Assembly (NCBI GenBank): GCA_021202155.1
Contig: JAJQDP010000053.1
Coordinates: 1 to 64,000 of the forward strand
Reading direction: 5' to 3'
Origin: Oscillospiraceae bacterium
GTDB taxonomy: Bacteria; Bacillota; Clostridia; Oscillospirales; Ruminococcaceae
DNA length: 64,000 nucleotides
Shown here: piece after piece, positions 1 to 10,614 of the stretch
Layout: each line of letters begins with the position of its first letter
How positions within the stretch are numbered: the stretch's first letter is position 1
Notes under the pieces: model-generated
The model's input: the letters and a program-made list of their open reading frames with translations, nothing else
What the model was told of the DNA's origin: nothing
Database searches by the model: none
Translations under genes and position numbers: made by a program

Positions 1-37
1 ACCAGACTTTTTTTGACTTGTATATACCTTATCGCTA

Positions 38-163
38 AGTGTACGCGGATGCCCTTCGGGGGAGGCTATTACTGCCTCCTCCAGAAGCCTTGCGGAGGAA
101 TAAAAAAGGCTCCCCTGAAAGGGGAGCTGGCTGCCCGAAGGGCAGACTGAGGGGTTTCCTCAG
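38..163. repeat. family A intergenic hairpin array, copy 1
   Basis: gggaggctattactgcctcct...ggctcccctgaaaggggagctggctgcccgaagggcagactgaggggtttcctcag; shares aaaaaggctcccctgaaaggggagc with copy at 22902. Confidence 0.7.
102..127 (-). terminator. Rho-independent terminator inside repeat family A
   Basis: minus strand GCTCCCCTttcAGGGGAGCcTTTTTTA downstream of the 166-1620 CDS. Confidence 0.7.
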
Positions 164-165
164 TC

Positions 166-1620
166 TTATCCTTCGTAATCATTCAACGAGTACGGGTCGT
201 AGGCTGTAATCTGCTCATTGAGCTGATTTACATAATACTCGACCTGCTCTGTGTAGGATTCCTTGAGCTGTGCCCATGTGGAGGCATCAGAGGACTGTGC
301 GATTCTCTCAAGGGTATCAACAACAGTGTAGAGCTTGTCGCCGTAGCCTTCGCCATAGGTAACAATAACGTGTGAAGCAGTTGCAAGGTCATAGCACTCA
401 TCATACATGTCGAGCATTTCCTCAGTCCAGAGGTAGGTCTCCTCAAGCTGGAGTCTGTCGATGTCGACAACTGTCGGGTCAAGAACCTTGAATCTCATGC
501 AGGCAGAGAGCAAAGCAACGCCCTCAGGGTTGGTAGCACCCTGGATGATGCAGTAGCCGGTCGGGATGGACTCGGTGTAGTAGTTGCCGTCACCGTCGTC
601 GTCACGAGGAAGTGGGCAGAACATGAGTTCGCCATCTTCGAGGTCGCCCCAGACAGGACTGATGGTGTCAACAGTGCCGGTGAACATCCATGTGCCGCCG
701 AGATAGAACAGGCACAAGCCCTCGTTCATACCGCCGCCTTCAGTACCGTTTCTGATGGTCCAACTGTTATCCCAGACAGGATAGATGGTGCCGTTCTTGG
801 AAAGGTCATAAAGGAGGTTAGCCGCACGCTCGATAGCCGCGGAATCAATATTCGATTCAAATTGCTGGGTTTCTGTGTTGTACTGGACGATAGTCTCGCC
901 GCAGGAATGCAGAAGAGCCACGCTGTAGTACCAGCCGTCAAGAGCATATCTGTTCTCATCAGCATCGGTAAAGTCAAGGCACATATCATAGAATACATCC
1001 CATGTCCACTCGTCATTGTAGTAGAGCTCAGCGGGGTCATCGTAGCCGTATTCTTCCATGACTCTTCTGTTATAAGCAACAACATTGTTAAATGTGTTGT
1101 CGTATACTATAACATAAGGTCTGTCCTTGATGGAATAATAGGTGTAAGCATAATCCTTTTCGCCTTCCCAAAGAGGATCATCATAGTCTATGTAGTCGTC
1201 GACAGGGACGAACATACCCTTGATACAGTTGTTGGGGAAGACTTCATCATGTCCGGGGTAGAAGTCGGGTGAGTTGGAAGCAAGAATGAGGTTTGCAAGC
1301 TCATCAAATCTTGTATCCCATGTGCACTCATACCAACTGACGGAGCAACCGTACTTCTCCTGGAAGGTCCAGTAGCCGGAATTGATGATTTCATCATCTG
1401 AATAATTTTGCATATCATCGTACCAAGCGAACCAAACGACAGTTGATCCTGCGGCTTCGGTATCTTCAACCTCGGGGAGATAGATACCGGCGGCCTTAAG
1501 GATAGCCTCTGCGTCCTCGGTAGCAAAGGTAAGCTGGATTACTTCTCTTGAGGAGCTGCCGCAACCTACCAAGGCCACGATCATCAACCCCGCAAGAAGT
1601 AATGCAATAATTTTCTTCAT
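166..1620 (-). CDS. extracellular solute-binding lipoprotein (ABC-type sugar-binding-like)
   Basis: 484-aa ORF with lipoprotein signal MKKIIALLLAGLMIVALVGCGSS (lipobox VGC) and solute-binding-like body; no permease genes inside the window. Confidence 0.8.
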   Translation of the reverse strand: MKKIIALLLAGLMIVALVGCGSSSREVIQLTFATEDAEAILKAAGIYLPEVEDTEAAGSTVVWFAWYDDMQNYSDDEIINSGYWTFQEKYGCSVSWYECTWDTRFDELANLILASNSPDFYPGHDEVFPNNCIKGMFVPVDDYIDYDDPLWEGEKDYAYTYYSIKDRPYVIVYDNTFNNVVAYNRRVMEEYGYDDPAELYYNDEWTWDVFYDMCLDFTDADENRYALDGWYYSVALLHSCGETIVQYNTETQQFESNIDSAAIERAANLLYDLSKNGTIYPVWDNSWTIRNGTEGGGMNEGLCLFYLGGTWMFTGTVDTISPVWGDLEDGELMFCPLPRDDDGDGNYYTESIPTGYCIIQGATNPEGVALLSACMRFKVLDPTVVDIDRLQLEETYLWTEEMLDMYDECYDLATASHVIVTYGEGYGDKLYTVVDTLERIAQSSDASTWAQLKESYTEQVEYYVNQLNEQITAYDPYSLNDYEG

Positions 1621-1772
1621 AAAGCACCTCCGATAAATTTTGCATTAGAGTTTTCTCTAAAGTCATCCCGAAAACGCGAAAATGAAATCCGCACAGGACT
1701 TCATACAAACATTTTCAACCTCAAAAAATTGTCGCATTTAATATTGAAAAATGAGCATTTTGGGATATGTTG

Positions 1773-1801
1773 ATTATACACCTTTTCACATTAGATTTCA
1801 A
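1773..1801 (-). promoter_or_regulatory. sigma-A-like promoter for solute-binding protein gene
   Basis: minus strand TTGAAA-17 nt-TATAAT. Confidence 0.6.
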
Positions 1802-1980
1802 TCGTCATTTTATACAAGAAATGCATGTTGATTTTGTGCAGGATGCATAACAAGGCGGTCGAGTGCACTTTTGTGTACCCAACCGCATTTCGTTTTTGTG
1901 AAGGGATGTAAGAGTGTGATGTGAATATTTTAGCAAGGGGATTGTCGTCCTGCGGGCGACAATGCACTTGCCGAAGGTTC

Positions 1981-1999
1981 GGGCGGATAATATCCGCCC
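1981..1999. repeat. family B palindrome GGGCGGATAATATCCGCCC
   Basis: 19-nt near-perfect palindrome followed by CTACA; recurs at 24238, 28278, 54245 and 54288. Confidence 0.8.
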
Positions 2000-2005
2000 C
2001 TACAA

Positions 2006-2773
2006 TTATCTCGTACCCTCTTTCATCGCCTTAACGTATTCTTTCAGTTCTCCTCCCGCATTCTCCCCACACCTCGCGATAATCTTCACTATCGCGCTTC
2101 CGACGATTGCGCCGTCGGCGTAGGAGGTGTATTCACGAACTTGCTCGGGTGTGCTGATGCCGAAGCCGACGAAAACGGGGATGTCGGTGGCGGATTTTGC
2201 CTTCTCAACTATCGACTTAACGTCTGTCGTGATGTGCTCGCGGACGCCGGTGACACCCATGGAGGAGACGATGTAGAGGAAGCCCTTCGCCTCGGAGGCT
2301 ATCTTCATGATTCGCTCGTCGCTCGTCGGAGCTATCATCGAGATTACGTCTATCCCGTGGGCTTTCGCTTCCTCCGAGAATTCCGCCTTCTCCTCAAACG
2401 GGACATCGGGGACGATGACTCCGTCGATGCCGACCGATTCGCACTTTGCGAAAAATCTGTCCTTGCCGTAGGTGTAGACTGGGTTCGCGTATGTCAGGAG
2501 TACAAGCGGCACTTGGGTCTTTTCGCGTACCTTTTCGACGCAGTCAAAGATGCCATCGGTGGTCGTGCCTACTGAGAGCGCGCGGATATTTGCGTCCTGG
2601 ATGACGACTCCCTCGGCAATCGGGTCGGAGAACGGGACGCCTATTTCGATGAGGTCTGCTCCCGCTTCTGCCATATCTAAGATATAGTCGTAGGTTTTAT
2701 CAAGGTTCGGGTCGCCGCCGGTGAGGAACGCGACAAAGCATTTTTTGCCCTTGAGGCTTGCAATTCTACTCAT
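2006..2773 (-). CDS. trpA: tryptophan synthase alpha chain
   Basis: TrpA family sequence ([13 protein letters not shown]..., [15 protein letters not shown]); start set at [11 protein letters not shown], overlapping the trpB stop. Confidence 0.95.
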   Translation of the reverse strand: MSRIASLKGKKCFVAFLTGGDPNLDKTYDYILDMAEAGADLIEIGVPFSDPIAEGVVIQDANIRALSVGTTTDGIFDCVEKVREKTQVPLVLLTYANPVYTYGKDRFFAKCESVGIDGVIVPDVPFEEKAEFSEEAKAHGIDVISMIAPTSDERIMKIASEAKGFLYIVSSMGVTGVREHITTDVKSIVEKAKSATDIPVFVGFGISTPEQVREYTSYADGAIVGSAIVKIIARCGENAGGELKEYVKAMKEGTR

Positions 2774-3965
2774 AAATATCAACTCCTCTATAGCGCGCGA
2801 TAGCCGCAACGTCCTTGTCGCCTCTTCCGGAAAGGCATATAATCATGCTGTCGTCCGGGCTGAAATCCTTCGCGATCTTCATAGCGTATGCGACGGCGTG
2901 GGAGCTCTCGATGGCAGGAATGATGCCCTCTGTCCTTGAGAGATACTCGAACGCGTCAACCGCCTCGTCGTCGGTTATCGGGACATACTCGGCTCTGCCA
3001 GTGTCCTTGAGGTTTGCGTGCTCGGGACCGATGCCGGGGTAGTCAAGACCGGCTGAGATGGAGTAAACCTCGTCAATCTGACCGTATTCATTCTGGCAGA
3101 AATAGGACTTCATTCCGTGGAAGATGCCTAACTTGCCCTTCGCCATGGTTGCGGCGTGTTTGTCAGTGTCGATTCCCTTTCCTGCCGCTTCACAGCCGAT
3201 GAGGCGGACGCCTTCATCCGGGATGAAGTGATAGAACATGCCCATGGCGTTGCTTCCGCCTCCGACACATGCAAGTACTGCCGCCGGAAGCTTGCCTTCT
3301 TTTTCAAGTATCTGTGCCCTTGCTTCGCGGCTGATGACGCTCTGGAAGTCGCGGACGATGGTCGGGAACGGGTGCGGACCCATGACGCTTCCCAAAACAT
3401 AGTGTGTGTCGCTGACTCGGTTTGTCCATTCTCTCATGGTTTCGTTTACGGCGTCTTTCAGGACTCTCGTGCCGCTCTCGACAGGGTGGACTTTCGCTCC
3501 CAAGAGCTTCATACGATATACATTCAGAGCCTGTCTTTCGCAGTCGATGGCACCCATATAGACCTCGCACTCCATGTCCATGAGTGCGGCGACTGTAGCG
3601 GTTGCAACTCCATGCTGACCGGCTCCCGTCTCGGCGATGACGCGGGTCTTGCCCATTTTCTTGGCAAGGAGCACCTGCCCTAAGACGTTATTAATCTTGT
3701 GCGCACCGGTGTGGTTCAGGTCTTCGCGCTTGAGGTAAATCTTCGCGCCACCGAGGTCGCGGGTCATCTTCTCGGCATAGTAGAGAAGCGATGGTCTTCC
3801 GGCGTATTCACGCATGAGTCTATCCAGTTCAGCGTTGAATTCCGGGTCGTTTTTATAGTAGTTATAGGCTTCTTCAAGCTCGTTCACGGCGTTCATCAGC
3901 GTTTCGGGAACATATTGTCCGCCGTGAATGCCGAATCTGCCCTTACTTGCAGTATTAGTGCTCAT
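2766..3965 (-). CDS. trpB: tryptophan synthase beta chain
   Basis: PLP motif region [14 protein letters not shown] and GGGSNAMG. Confidence 0.97.
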   Translation of the reverse strand: MSTNTASKGRFGIHGGQYVPETLMNAVNELEEAYNYYKNDPEFNAELDRLMREYAGRPSLLYYAEKMTRDLGGAKIYLKREDLNHTGAHKINNVLGQVLLAKKMGKTRVIAETGAGQHGVATATVAALMDMECEVYMGAIDCERQALNVYRMKLLGAKVHPVESGTRVLKDAVNETMREWTNRVSDTHYVLGSVMGPHPFPTIVRDFQSVISREARAQILEKEGKLPAAVLACVGGGSNAMGMFYHFIPDEGVRLIGCEAAGKGIDTDKHAATMAKGKLGIFHGMKSYFCQNEYGQIDEVYSISAGLDYPGIGPEHANLKDTGRAEYVPITDDEAVDAFEYLSRTEGIIPAIESSHAVAYAMKIAKDFSPDDSMIICLSGRGDKDVAAIARYRGVDIYE

Positions 3966-4578
3966 AATTTCTCACTCTCCTGACTGTTTCTTGAATCTTT
4001 TGTTTATCCTTGAATCCGTCCGTTTCGACACCGCTTGAGATGTCGAGGGCGAATGCCGACTTTTCTCCGGCGACTCTGAGTGCTTCGTCCAAGTTTCCAA
4101 GATTTATCCCGCCTGCTAAGAAGAACGGCTTCTCAATTCCGCTCAGGACGCTCCAATCAAAGCTCTCGCCTGTGCCGCCATACTCGCCCGTTCTCTTTGT
4201 GTCAAAGAGATAGTAGTCGGAATCATAGTGCCTGATGTCCTCCCGGCTCGCGATTCTCTGGGCTTTGATTATCGGGAGATTGCAGACTTCCCGCAACTTT
4301 CCGATATAATCGTTATCCTCGTCGCCATGAAGCTGGACGAAATCTATCACCCGCTCGTCGGCAAGCCTGCGGATGAAGTCTATCTCCGCATTGACGAAAA
4401 CTCCGACCGTCCTGATTTCGGGGTCAAGAATCTCCCGCAATGCTTTCGCCGTCTCAAAGTCAATCTTCCGCTTAGTTCCAGCAAAGACGAACCCGGCGAA
4501 ATCCGGCTTGAATTCGTTTAAGAACTCGGCATCCTCGTGCCTTTTTAATCCGCAGATTTTAAGCTTCACCGGCATCAT
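3955..4578 (-). CDS. trpF: phosphoribosylanthranilate isomerase
   Basis: KICGLKR N-terminus, [17 protein letters not shown]. Confidence 0.93.
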   Translation of the reverse strand: MMPVKLKICGLKRHEDAEFLNEFKPDFAGFVFAGTKRKIDFETAKALREILDPEIRTVGVFVNAEIDFIRRLADERVIDFVQLHGDEDNDYIGKLREVCNLPIIKAQRIASREDIRHYDSDYYLFDTKRTGEYGGTGESFDWSVLSGIEKPFFLAGGINLGNLDEALRVAGEKSAFALDISSGVETDGFKDKQKIQETVRRVRNYEH

Positions 4579-5348
4579 TTGCCTCGCAATTTCCGGAGCA
4601 TAGCCGCTTTGTCGGGACTCCGCATGAACGTCTCGCCGATGAGGACGGCGTCTACGTTCTCGTCTTCAAGCCTCTTCACGTCCTCGCGGGTTTTGATTCC
4701 GCTTTCTGAGATGAAGATTATGCTGGGCGGCACGAGTTTGCGAAGCCTTGCTGAGTTCGTGATGTCGACGGTGAAATCCTTGAGATTACGGTTGTTGACG
4801 CCGACGATTCTTGCTCCCGCAGAGAGTGCAGATTTGACTTCATCCTCATCATGAGCCTCGACTATGCAGGAAAGCCCTAATTTATCAGCGATAGCGATAT
4901 ATCTCTTCAGCGTTTCGGTGTCCAAAAGGGCGCAGATGAGGAGAACGGCGTCAGCACCGATGGTGAGTGCCTCGTAAATCATGTACTCGTCGACGGTGAA
5001 ATCTTTTCTGAGTATCGGGATTTCCACAGCCTCACGAATCTCGCTCAGATATTGATTGCTCCCCTTGAAGTACTCCGGCTCGGTGAGAACGCTGATGGCG
5101 TCCGCACCGGCTTGTTCGTAGTCCCGGGCTATTTCCAGGTACGGGAAGTCGGGAGCTATCAGTCCTTTTGAGGGCGAAGCGCGCTTGACCTCACAGATGA
5201 AGGAGATTCCCGGCTCGCGGAGCTTCTCTTCGAGATAGAACGGCTTTTCTTTCCTGATAGAAAGTGCCTGCTCCACTATCTCAGGATTTTCAGCCTTTCT
5301 TTTCTCAACCCGCCTGACTGTCGCGCGGGCAATGTCGTCTAAAATCAT
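4575..5348 (-). CDS. trpC: indole-3-glycerol phosphate synthase
   Basis: ICEVKRASPSKG, VLTEPEYFKGS, GVNNRNLKDF motifs. Confidence 0.96.
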   Translation of the reverse strand: MILDDIARATVRRVEKRKAENPEIVEQALSIRKEKPFYLEEKLREPGISFICEVKRASPSKGLIAPDFPYLEIARDYEQAGADAISVLTEPEYFKGSNQYLSEIREAVEIPILRKDFTVDEYMIYEALTIGADAVLLICALLDTETLKRYIAIADKLGLSCIVEAHDEDEVKSALSAGARIVGVNNRNLKDFTVDITNSARLRKLVPPSIIFISESGIKTREDVKRLEDENVDAVLIGETFMRSPDKAAMLRKLRGK

Positions 5349-5350
5349 CT

Positions 5351-6373
5351 TTATTCCTCGTTTGAAAGCTTGATGAGCTCTTCCAATTTCGCGTATGCCT
5401 TGCCGGAGTCGATTAAGTCTCCCGCCAAAGCTACACAGTCCTTGAGAGTCCCGTTCGCGCCGCCGATGTAAAGACCAAGTGCACTGTTGAGAAGGACTGC
5501 ATCGCGCTTGGCTCCCCTCTCCTCGCCCTTGAGGATTCGTCTCGCTGTTTCGGCGTTCTCCTCGGGAGTGCCGCCACGAAGTGCGCCCGGCTCGGCTCTT
5601 GTAAGACCAACCTGCTCGGGGCTCAGGAAGAAGCTGACGGCTCTGCCGTTGTTGATTTCGCTGATGGTGGTGGTGTCGCAGTTGGTGGCTTCGTCCAAGC
5701 CGTCGTGACCGTGAACGACCATAGCTCTCTTGATACCAAGCTTTATAAGAACCTCAGAAAGCGGAGTCACAAGCTTTTCGTCATAAACGCCAAGTACCTG
5801 AAGCTTAGCCTTCGCCGGGTTCGCAAGAGGACCCAAGACATTGAATATATTTCTGATGCCGATTTCACGTCTGACGGGAGCGGCATATCTCATAGCTGAA
5901 TGATATGTCTGTGCGAACATGAAGCACATGCCCATCTTGTTGAGAAGATCCAAGTTCTTCTCTGGCGTCAGGTTGACGTTTACGCCGAGTCGTTCGAGGC
6001 AGTCAACACTTCCGCACTTTGAAGACATGCTTCTGTTGCCGTGCTTTCCTATCTTGACTCCGCCCGCTCCGATAACGAATGCCGAAATGGTCGAGACGTT
6101 GATGGTGTATGCCGCGTCTCCGCCGGTTCCGACTATGTCCAAAACATCCATATCGCCGGTGTCCATCGGGAGACTCTTTTCACGCAGAACTGTTGCGCAG
6201 GCGGTTATCTCGTCGATGGTCTCGCCCTTCATTCTGAGTGCCGCCAAGAATGCGCCCATCTGTGCGTTGGTGGTTTTGCCCTCCATGATGTCGCCGAAAA
6301 CGGCTTTCATCTCGTCGAATGTGAGGTCCTCTCTTTCTACGACCTTACCAATCATTTCCTGGATTCTTTCCAT
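5351..6373 (-). CDS. trpD: anthranilate phosphoribosyltransferase
   Basis: VGTGGDAAYTINVST, KHGNRSMSSKCGS motifs. Confidence 0.96.
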   Translation of the reverse strand: MERIQEMIGKVVEREDLTFDEMKAVFGDIMEGKTTNAQMGAFLAALRMKGETIDEITACATVLREKSLPMDTGDMDVLDIVGTGGDAAYTINVSTISAFVIGAGGVKIGKHGNRSMSSKCGSVDCLERLGVNVNLTPEKNLDLLNKMGMCFMFAQTYHSAMRYAAPVRREIGIRNIFNVLGPLANPAKAKLQVLGVYDEKLVTPLSEVLIKLGIKRAMVVHGHDGLDEATNCDTTTISEINNGRAVSFFLSPEQVGLTRAEPGALRGGTPEENAETARRILKGEERGAKRDAVLLNSALGLYIGGANGTLKDCVALAGDLIDSGKAYAKLEELIKLSNEE

Positions 6374-6374
6374 G

Positions 6375-6950
6375 TCAATATACCTCCGTTTTTAAAAAGT
6401 TTTCTATGATTTCTTTGCCCATCGGGGTCATGATTGACTCGGGATGGAATTGAATACCGAATGTGGGAGCACTCTCATGCTCCACTGCCATCACCGTTCC
6501 GTCGTCCGACTCAGCAATGATTCTCAGAGTGTCGGGGATAGTGAATTTGTCCGCCGCAAGGGAGTGGTATCTCGCCGCCTGGATTATCGGAGGGAGACCC
6601 CGGAAAATCTCGCTTCCGCTTGCTATGTGGATGTCGCTCTGCTTGCCGTGCATGAGTGTCGGAGCGTAGGTAACGGTTGCGCCGTATACTTCACAGATTG
6701 CCTGATGTCCGAGGCACACGCCCAGGATAGGATATTTGCCGTTAAGCTTTTCTATAACCTCTTCGCAGATTCCGGCGTCCTTCGGCTTTCCCGGTCCGGG
6801 AGAAATTACGATTCGGTCAGGTGAAAGCTTCTCGATTTCTGAGACGGTGATCGCGTCGTTTCTCACAACCCTCACGTCCGGGTCGTACTGACCGATTAAC
6901 TGCACAAGATTATAGGTGAAGCTGTCGTAGTTGTCTATAAGAAGGACCAT
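6375..6950 (-). CDS. trpG: anthranilate synthase glutamine amidotransferase component
   Basis: DNYDSFTYNLVQ, GVCLGHQAI catalytic Cys, FHPES. Confidence 0.95.
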   Translation of the reverse strand: MVLLIDNYDSFTYNLVQLIGQYDPDVRVVRNDAITVSEIEKLSPDRIVISPGPGKPKDAGICEEVIEKLNGKYPILGVCLGHQAICEVYGATVTYAPTLMHGKQSDIHIASGSEIFRGLPPIIQAARYHSLAADKFTIPDTLRIIAESDDGTVMAVEHESAPTFGIQFHPESIMTPMGKEIIENFLKTEVY

Positions 6951-6959
6951 ATTCCCCTC

Positions 6960-8423
6960 CTATCTCACTTCGGAAGTGCGCTTTATCGCTTCCGCCATTG
7001 CAGTCGCCTTATTGATGCACTCCTGATACTCGCTCTCGGGGACGCTGTCATAGACGATTCCTGCCCCCGCCTGAACGTAGACCTTGCCGTTTTTCTTACT
7101 TGCCATTCTGATGGCGATGCACATATCCATGTTGCCCTTGAAGTCAATATATCCGACCGCTCCGCCGTAAACTCCGCGGTTCACTCCCTCAAGCTCGGAG
7201 ATTATCTCGCAGGCACGGTATTTCGGGGCTCCCGAAAGTGTTCCTGCAGGAAGAACTGCCGAAAGTGCGTCGAACTGGTCGAGCCCATCTCTTAGCTTGC
7301 CTCTTACTGTAGAGGCTATGTGGATGACGTGGGAATACTTCAAAATCTCTTTATAGCCCTCGACATGGACACTTCCGTATTCGCTGACCTTTCCTATATC
7401 GTTTCTTCCGAGGTCGACGAGCATGTTGTGCTCGCTGAGCTCCTTCTCGTCCGAAAGAAGCCCGGAGATGAGCTCGTTGTCCTCCGCTTCGGTCTTGCCA
7501 CGCTTTCTCGTTCCCGCTATCGGGAAGGTCGAGACATTGCCGTTACTGATTGAGACTATCGTCTCTGGGGAAGCACCCGCAATCTCGCAGTCGTCGTACT
7601 TCATATAGAACATGTATGGCGACGGGTTTATTGTCCTGAGAACGCGATAGGTATTGAGGAGGCTTCCCTCAAACTCCGCTTCGAGGCGGTTCGAGATGAC
7701 TGCCTGGAAGATGTCGCCCTCGCGGATGTACTCTTTCGTCTTCGTGACCATCCGGCAGTACTCTTCTTTTGAGAAAAGCGGTTTGAACTCGCCCTTGATT
7801 CCGGCGTACTCCTCAGAATAGGAGTGCTCTGTTTTCAGGAGGGTGCAGAGCTGGTCAAGCTCCATCACTCCGCGGTTGTAGTTCTCCTCAAAATTGTCGG
7901 TTTTGATGTTGTTGATAACGATTATCTTCTGCCGGAGACGGTCAAAGCAGATGACCTTGTCGAAAAGAAGTAAATCGAAATCGTAGAAGTTGCCGTCATC
8001 CCGCAAATTGAGATTCAAGGTAGGCTCGGCGTATCTGATATAGTTGTAGGAGAAGTACCCGACGAATCCACCGGTGAACGGCGGCAAGCCCTCAACTTTC
8101 GGGCTCTTGTACTGGGAAAGAATATCTCTCAATACCGAGTTCGGGTCGCTTGACTTCTGCCTGATGGTGACGTTTGAGATTATCTCGATGTCCTCGCCCT
8201 TGCCTCTTACTTCAAGAGCCGGGTCGAAGCCGAGGTAGGAGTATCTTCCCCACTTGTCGCCGCCCTCGACGCTCTCCAAGAGATAATATTTCACGCTCAT
8301 TTTCTTCAGAATTTTCAGTGTCTGAATCGGCGTCCTGAGGTCGGAATAAATCTCCTCCGACAGCGGGACAACGCTATGACCCTCTGCAAGCCTTTTAGCT
8401 TCTTCATAGTTTGGATTAGGCAA
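6960..8423 (-). CDS. trpE: anthranilate synthase component I
   Basis: chorismate-binding domain (AGTLSGAPKYRACEII); TTG start at 8423 preferred because AAGGAG lies 9 nt upstream and the longer ORF start (8447) falls within the leader terminator. Confidence 0.94.
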   Translation of the reverse strand: MPNPNYEEAKRLAEGHSVVPLSEEIYSDLRTPIQTLKILKKMSVKYYLLESVEGGDKWGRYSYLGFDPALEVRGKGEDIEIISNVTIRQKSSDPNSVLRDILSQYKSPKVEGLPPFTGGFVGYFSYNYIRYAEPTLNLNLRDDGNFYDFDLLLFDKVICFDRLRQKIIVINNIKTDNFEENYNRGVMELDQLCTLLKTEHSYSEEYAGIKGEFKPLFSKEEYCRMVTKTKEYIREGDIFQAVISNRLEAEFEGSLLNTYRVLRTINPSPYMFYMKYDDCEIAGASPETIVSISNGNVSTFPIAGTRKRGKTEAEDNELISGLLSDEKELSEHNMLVDLGRNDIGKVSEYGSVHVEGYKEILKYSHVIHIASTVRGKLRDGLDQFDALSAVLPAGTLSGAPKYRACEIISELEGVNRGVYGGAVGYIDFKGNMDMCIAIRMASKKNGKVYVQAGAGIVYDSVPESEYQECINKATAMAEAIKRTSEVR

Positions 8424-8444
8424 TAAAATCAGCTCCTTATAAAA

Positions 8445-8808
8445 CAAAAACGCCCTTGATCTTTTTTAAGACCAAGGACGAGAAATCTGCTATTCCCGCG
8501 GTGCCACCTTGATTTATTTCTCGTGATAGAGAAATACCCTTATCGGAGTACCAACATACTCCTTGCGCTTCACGCACGCATAACGTCATGGAATACTCAG
8601 GCTGTCCGGAACTCCTGCGACCTAAGCCACTCTCCTCCTACAACCCTTTGACCATGCCCTCCGCGGTCCATTTGACGAACTGCAATTCTACGAGGCTCCC
8701 AGCCCTGTCGGCTACCGTCAGGTTTCCCGTCGGTCTCCGACTGTCCCCGCTCTCTGCAAGCGCATACTCGCCGTTATCTCCGCTTCATCGGTTTAAAGTA
8801 GTTATCTG
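8445..8808 (-). promoter_or_regulatory. T-box leader (predicted tRNA-Trp responsive) with terminator/antiterminator
   Basis: minus strand contains the T-box core GGTGGCACCGCGG (8496-8508), followed by the terminator CGTCCTTGGTCttaaaaaaGATCAAGGGCG-TTTTT (8445-8480); CAGAGAG and GGCGAGTA stem-I-like elements; candidate specifier TGG at 8668-8670. Confidence 0.9.
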
Positions 8809-8814
8809 CCAATT

Positions 8815-8843
8815 ATTATACGCTATTGAAATGGATTTGTCAA
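8815..8843 (-). promoter_or_regulatory. sigma-A promoter of trp operon
   Basis: minus strand TTGACA-17 nt-TATAAT, exact consensus, just upstream of T-box leader. Confidence 0.85.
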
Positions 8844-8870
8844 GAGGGAATTTTGAGAAATTTGAAAATC

Positions 8871-9016
8871 GCACTTCGTGCGCCCTCTCAGTCACGCCTG
8901 CGGCGTGCCAGCTCTCCCAAAGGGAGAGCCAAGTTAGCGTCCTTCGCAAGTTCTCGGCTCCCCCTTTGGGGGAGCTGTCGGCGAAGCCGACTGAGAGGGC
9001 GCGCCCGCAGGGTGCG
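8871..9016. repeat. family A intergenic hairpin array, copy 2
   Basis: gcgccctctcagtc...agctctcccaaagggagagcc...ggctccccctttgggggagctgtcggcgaagccgactgagagggcgc; nested and tandem palindromes between hydrogenase stop and trp promoter. Confidence 0.75.
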
Positions 9017-10531
9017 TTATTCCGTAATCTCAAACTCATGCTCCGTCTGAAGCGCATTCTTCTTATCCGCGCCAGCGGAGTAGCGGTTCACTGCCGCGCT
9101 CGACTTCTCTACCGGCTGAAGCGTTCCCGCACCGGCAACACATCCGCCGGGACATGCCATTCCTTCAAGAAGATAGCCGTTATACTTGCCGGCTTTCGCC
9201 ATCTGCAACAGCTTGCGGCACTCCTTCAAGCCTTGTGCCGACTCGGTTTTTACCTCTCGATCGGGATCAATCTCGTGGATGACATCGGTCACTGCCTTGA
9301 TGACTCCTCCCGAAACCGCAAAGATTCTGCCGTCGGCTGTGCCCTCGTTCAGGGGCACTTCCTCATCTGGGGTGATCTCATCAAAGTTTATCTCCTTTGC
9401 CTCGAACATGCCCATCAGCTCTTCAAACGTTAAAACAAAGTCGACATCGCTCCGGATTGATTTTCTTGACGCTTCAAGCTTCTTTGCGGCGCACGGACCG
9501 ATGAAGGCTATACAGGCGTTCGGGTGCTCCTTCTTGACCATTCTTGCAGTCAGAACCATCGGCGTCAAAGCCATCGAAATATATCCCGCAAACTCGGGGA
9601 AGAGCTTTTTCGCCATAACTGACCAGGACGGACAGCAGGAGGTCGCCATGAACGGCTGATTTGCGGGGACGTTCTCGACGAAATCCTTTGCCTCATCTAT
9701 AGCACACAGATCTGCGCCGATTGCGACTTCCGTTACTCCTGCAAAGCCAAGCTTCTTCATCGCCGCAGTGAGCTTTTCGGGAGTTGCTTTATTGCCAAAC
9801 TGACCGACAAACGCAGGAGCTACTATCGCTATGACTTCTTTTCCTGACTTAATCGCATGAATGAGCTGGAAAATCTGACCCTTATCTACAATCGCACCGA
9901 ACGGGCAGTTGACAAGGCACATTCCGCAGGAGACGCATTTGTCATAATCAATCTGTGCTCTTCCCTGCTCGTCCGAGTGGATGGCATCCATTCCGCAGGC
10001 GGAGGCACAGGGGCGTTCCATCTTGTTAATCGCGCCATAGGGACAGACGGATGCGCACTTGCCGCACTTGATGCACTTAGACTGGTCTATCACGGATTTT
10101 CCGTGGATTATCTCTATCGCGTGTTTCGGGCAGACCTCCTTGCAGGGGTGAGCAAGGCAGCCCTGACAGCAGTCGGTGACATGATAGTGAGTCTCCGGGC
10201 AGGCGTTACAGGCGAACTTTATGATGTTTACAAGCGGCGGGTCGTAGTATTTCTCAGAAATCGCCGAAGCGTCGATTCCGTCGGCGACCGATTCGTGCTG
10301 ATCAATAGGACGGAGCGGCAGACCGATAGCGAGCCTCAGTCTCTCCTCAACGATTGCTCTCTCTAAGAATATCGATTCTCTATAAACTGCTTCGCTTCCC
10401 GGGACTATTTTATACGGCAAATCCGTTATCTTCTGGGCGTAGTCCCCGCCCTCATATGCAAGCCGGGCGACCTCGGTGAAGACCTTCCTGCGTATATCCG
10501 TAACCGAGTTATATATTCCTCTCATAGCCAT
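9017..10531 (-). CDS. monomeric [FeFe] hydrogenase (group B-like)
   Basis: H-cluster motifs TSCCPSW, FIGPCAAKKLE and EGMACPGGCVAGAG, plus several CxxCxxCxxxCP ferredoxin motifs; start at MAMRGIYN preceded by AAGGGG. Confidence 0.88.
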   Translation of the reverse strand: MAMRGIYNSVTDIRRKVFTEVARLAYEGGDYAQKITDLPYKIVPGSEAVYRESIFLERAIVEERLRLAIGLPLRPIDQHESVADGIDASAISEKYYDPPLVNIIKFACNACPETHYHVTDCCQGCLAHPCKEVCPKHAIEIIHGKSVIDQSKCIKCGKCASVCPYGAINKMERPCASACGMDAIHSDEQGRAQIDYDKCVSCGMCLVNCPFGAIVDKGQIFQLIHAIKSGKEVIAIVAPAFVGQFGNKATPEKLTAAMKKLGFAGVTEVAIGADLCAIDEAKDFVENVPANQPFMATSCCPSWSVMAKKLFPEFAGYISMALTPMVLTARMVKKEHPNACIAFIGPCAAKKLEASRKSIRSDVDFVLTFEELMGMFEAKEINFDEITPDEEVPLNEGTADGRIFAVSGGVIKAVTDVIHEIDPDREVKTESAQGLKECRKLLQMAKAGKYNGYLLEGMACPGGCVAGAGTLQPVEKSSAAVNRYSAGADKKNALQTEHEFEITE

Positions 10532-10614
10532 AATGATGACCCCTTTCATGCTTTTTCTCTCGGAAAAAGTATAACATATATGGGCTCAAAGTTCAATATA
10601 AGATTTGTGCTAAT

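Noticed and set aside
2141-3683. Several 60-175 aa plus-strand ORFs opposite trpA/trpB (and similar antisense ORFs throughout)
   Set aside because: They overlap strongly supported genes on the other strand and have no RBS or recognisable domains; shadow ORFs from codon bias.
8588-9433. 281-aa plus-strand ORF
   Set aside because: Runs antisense through the T-box leader, a repeat array and the hydrogenase 3' end; low-complexity composition and no family resemblance.
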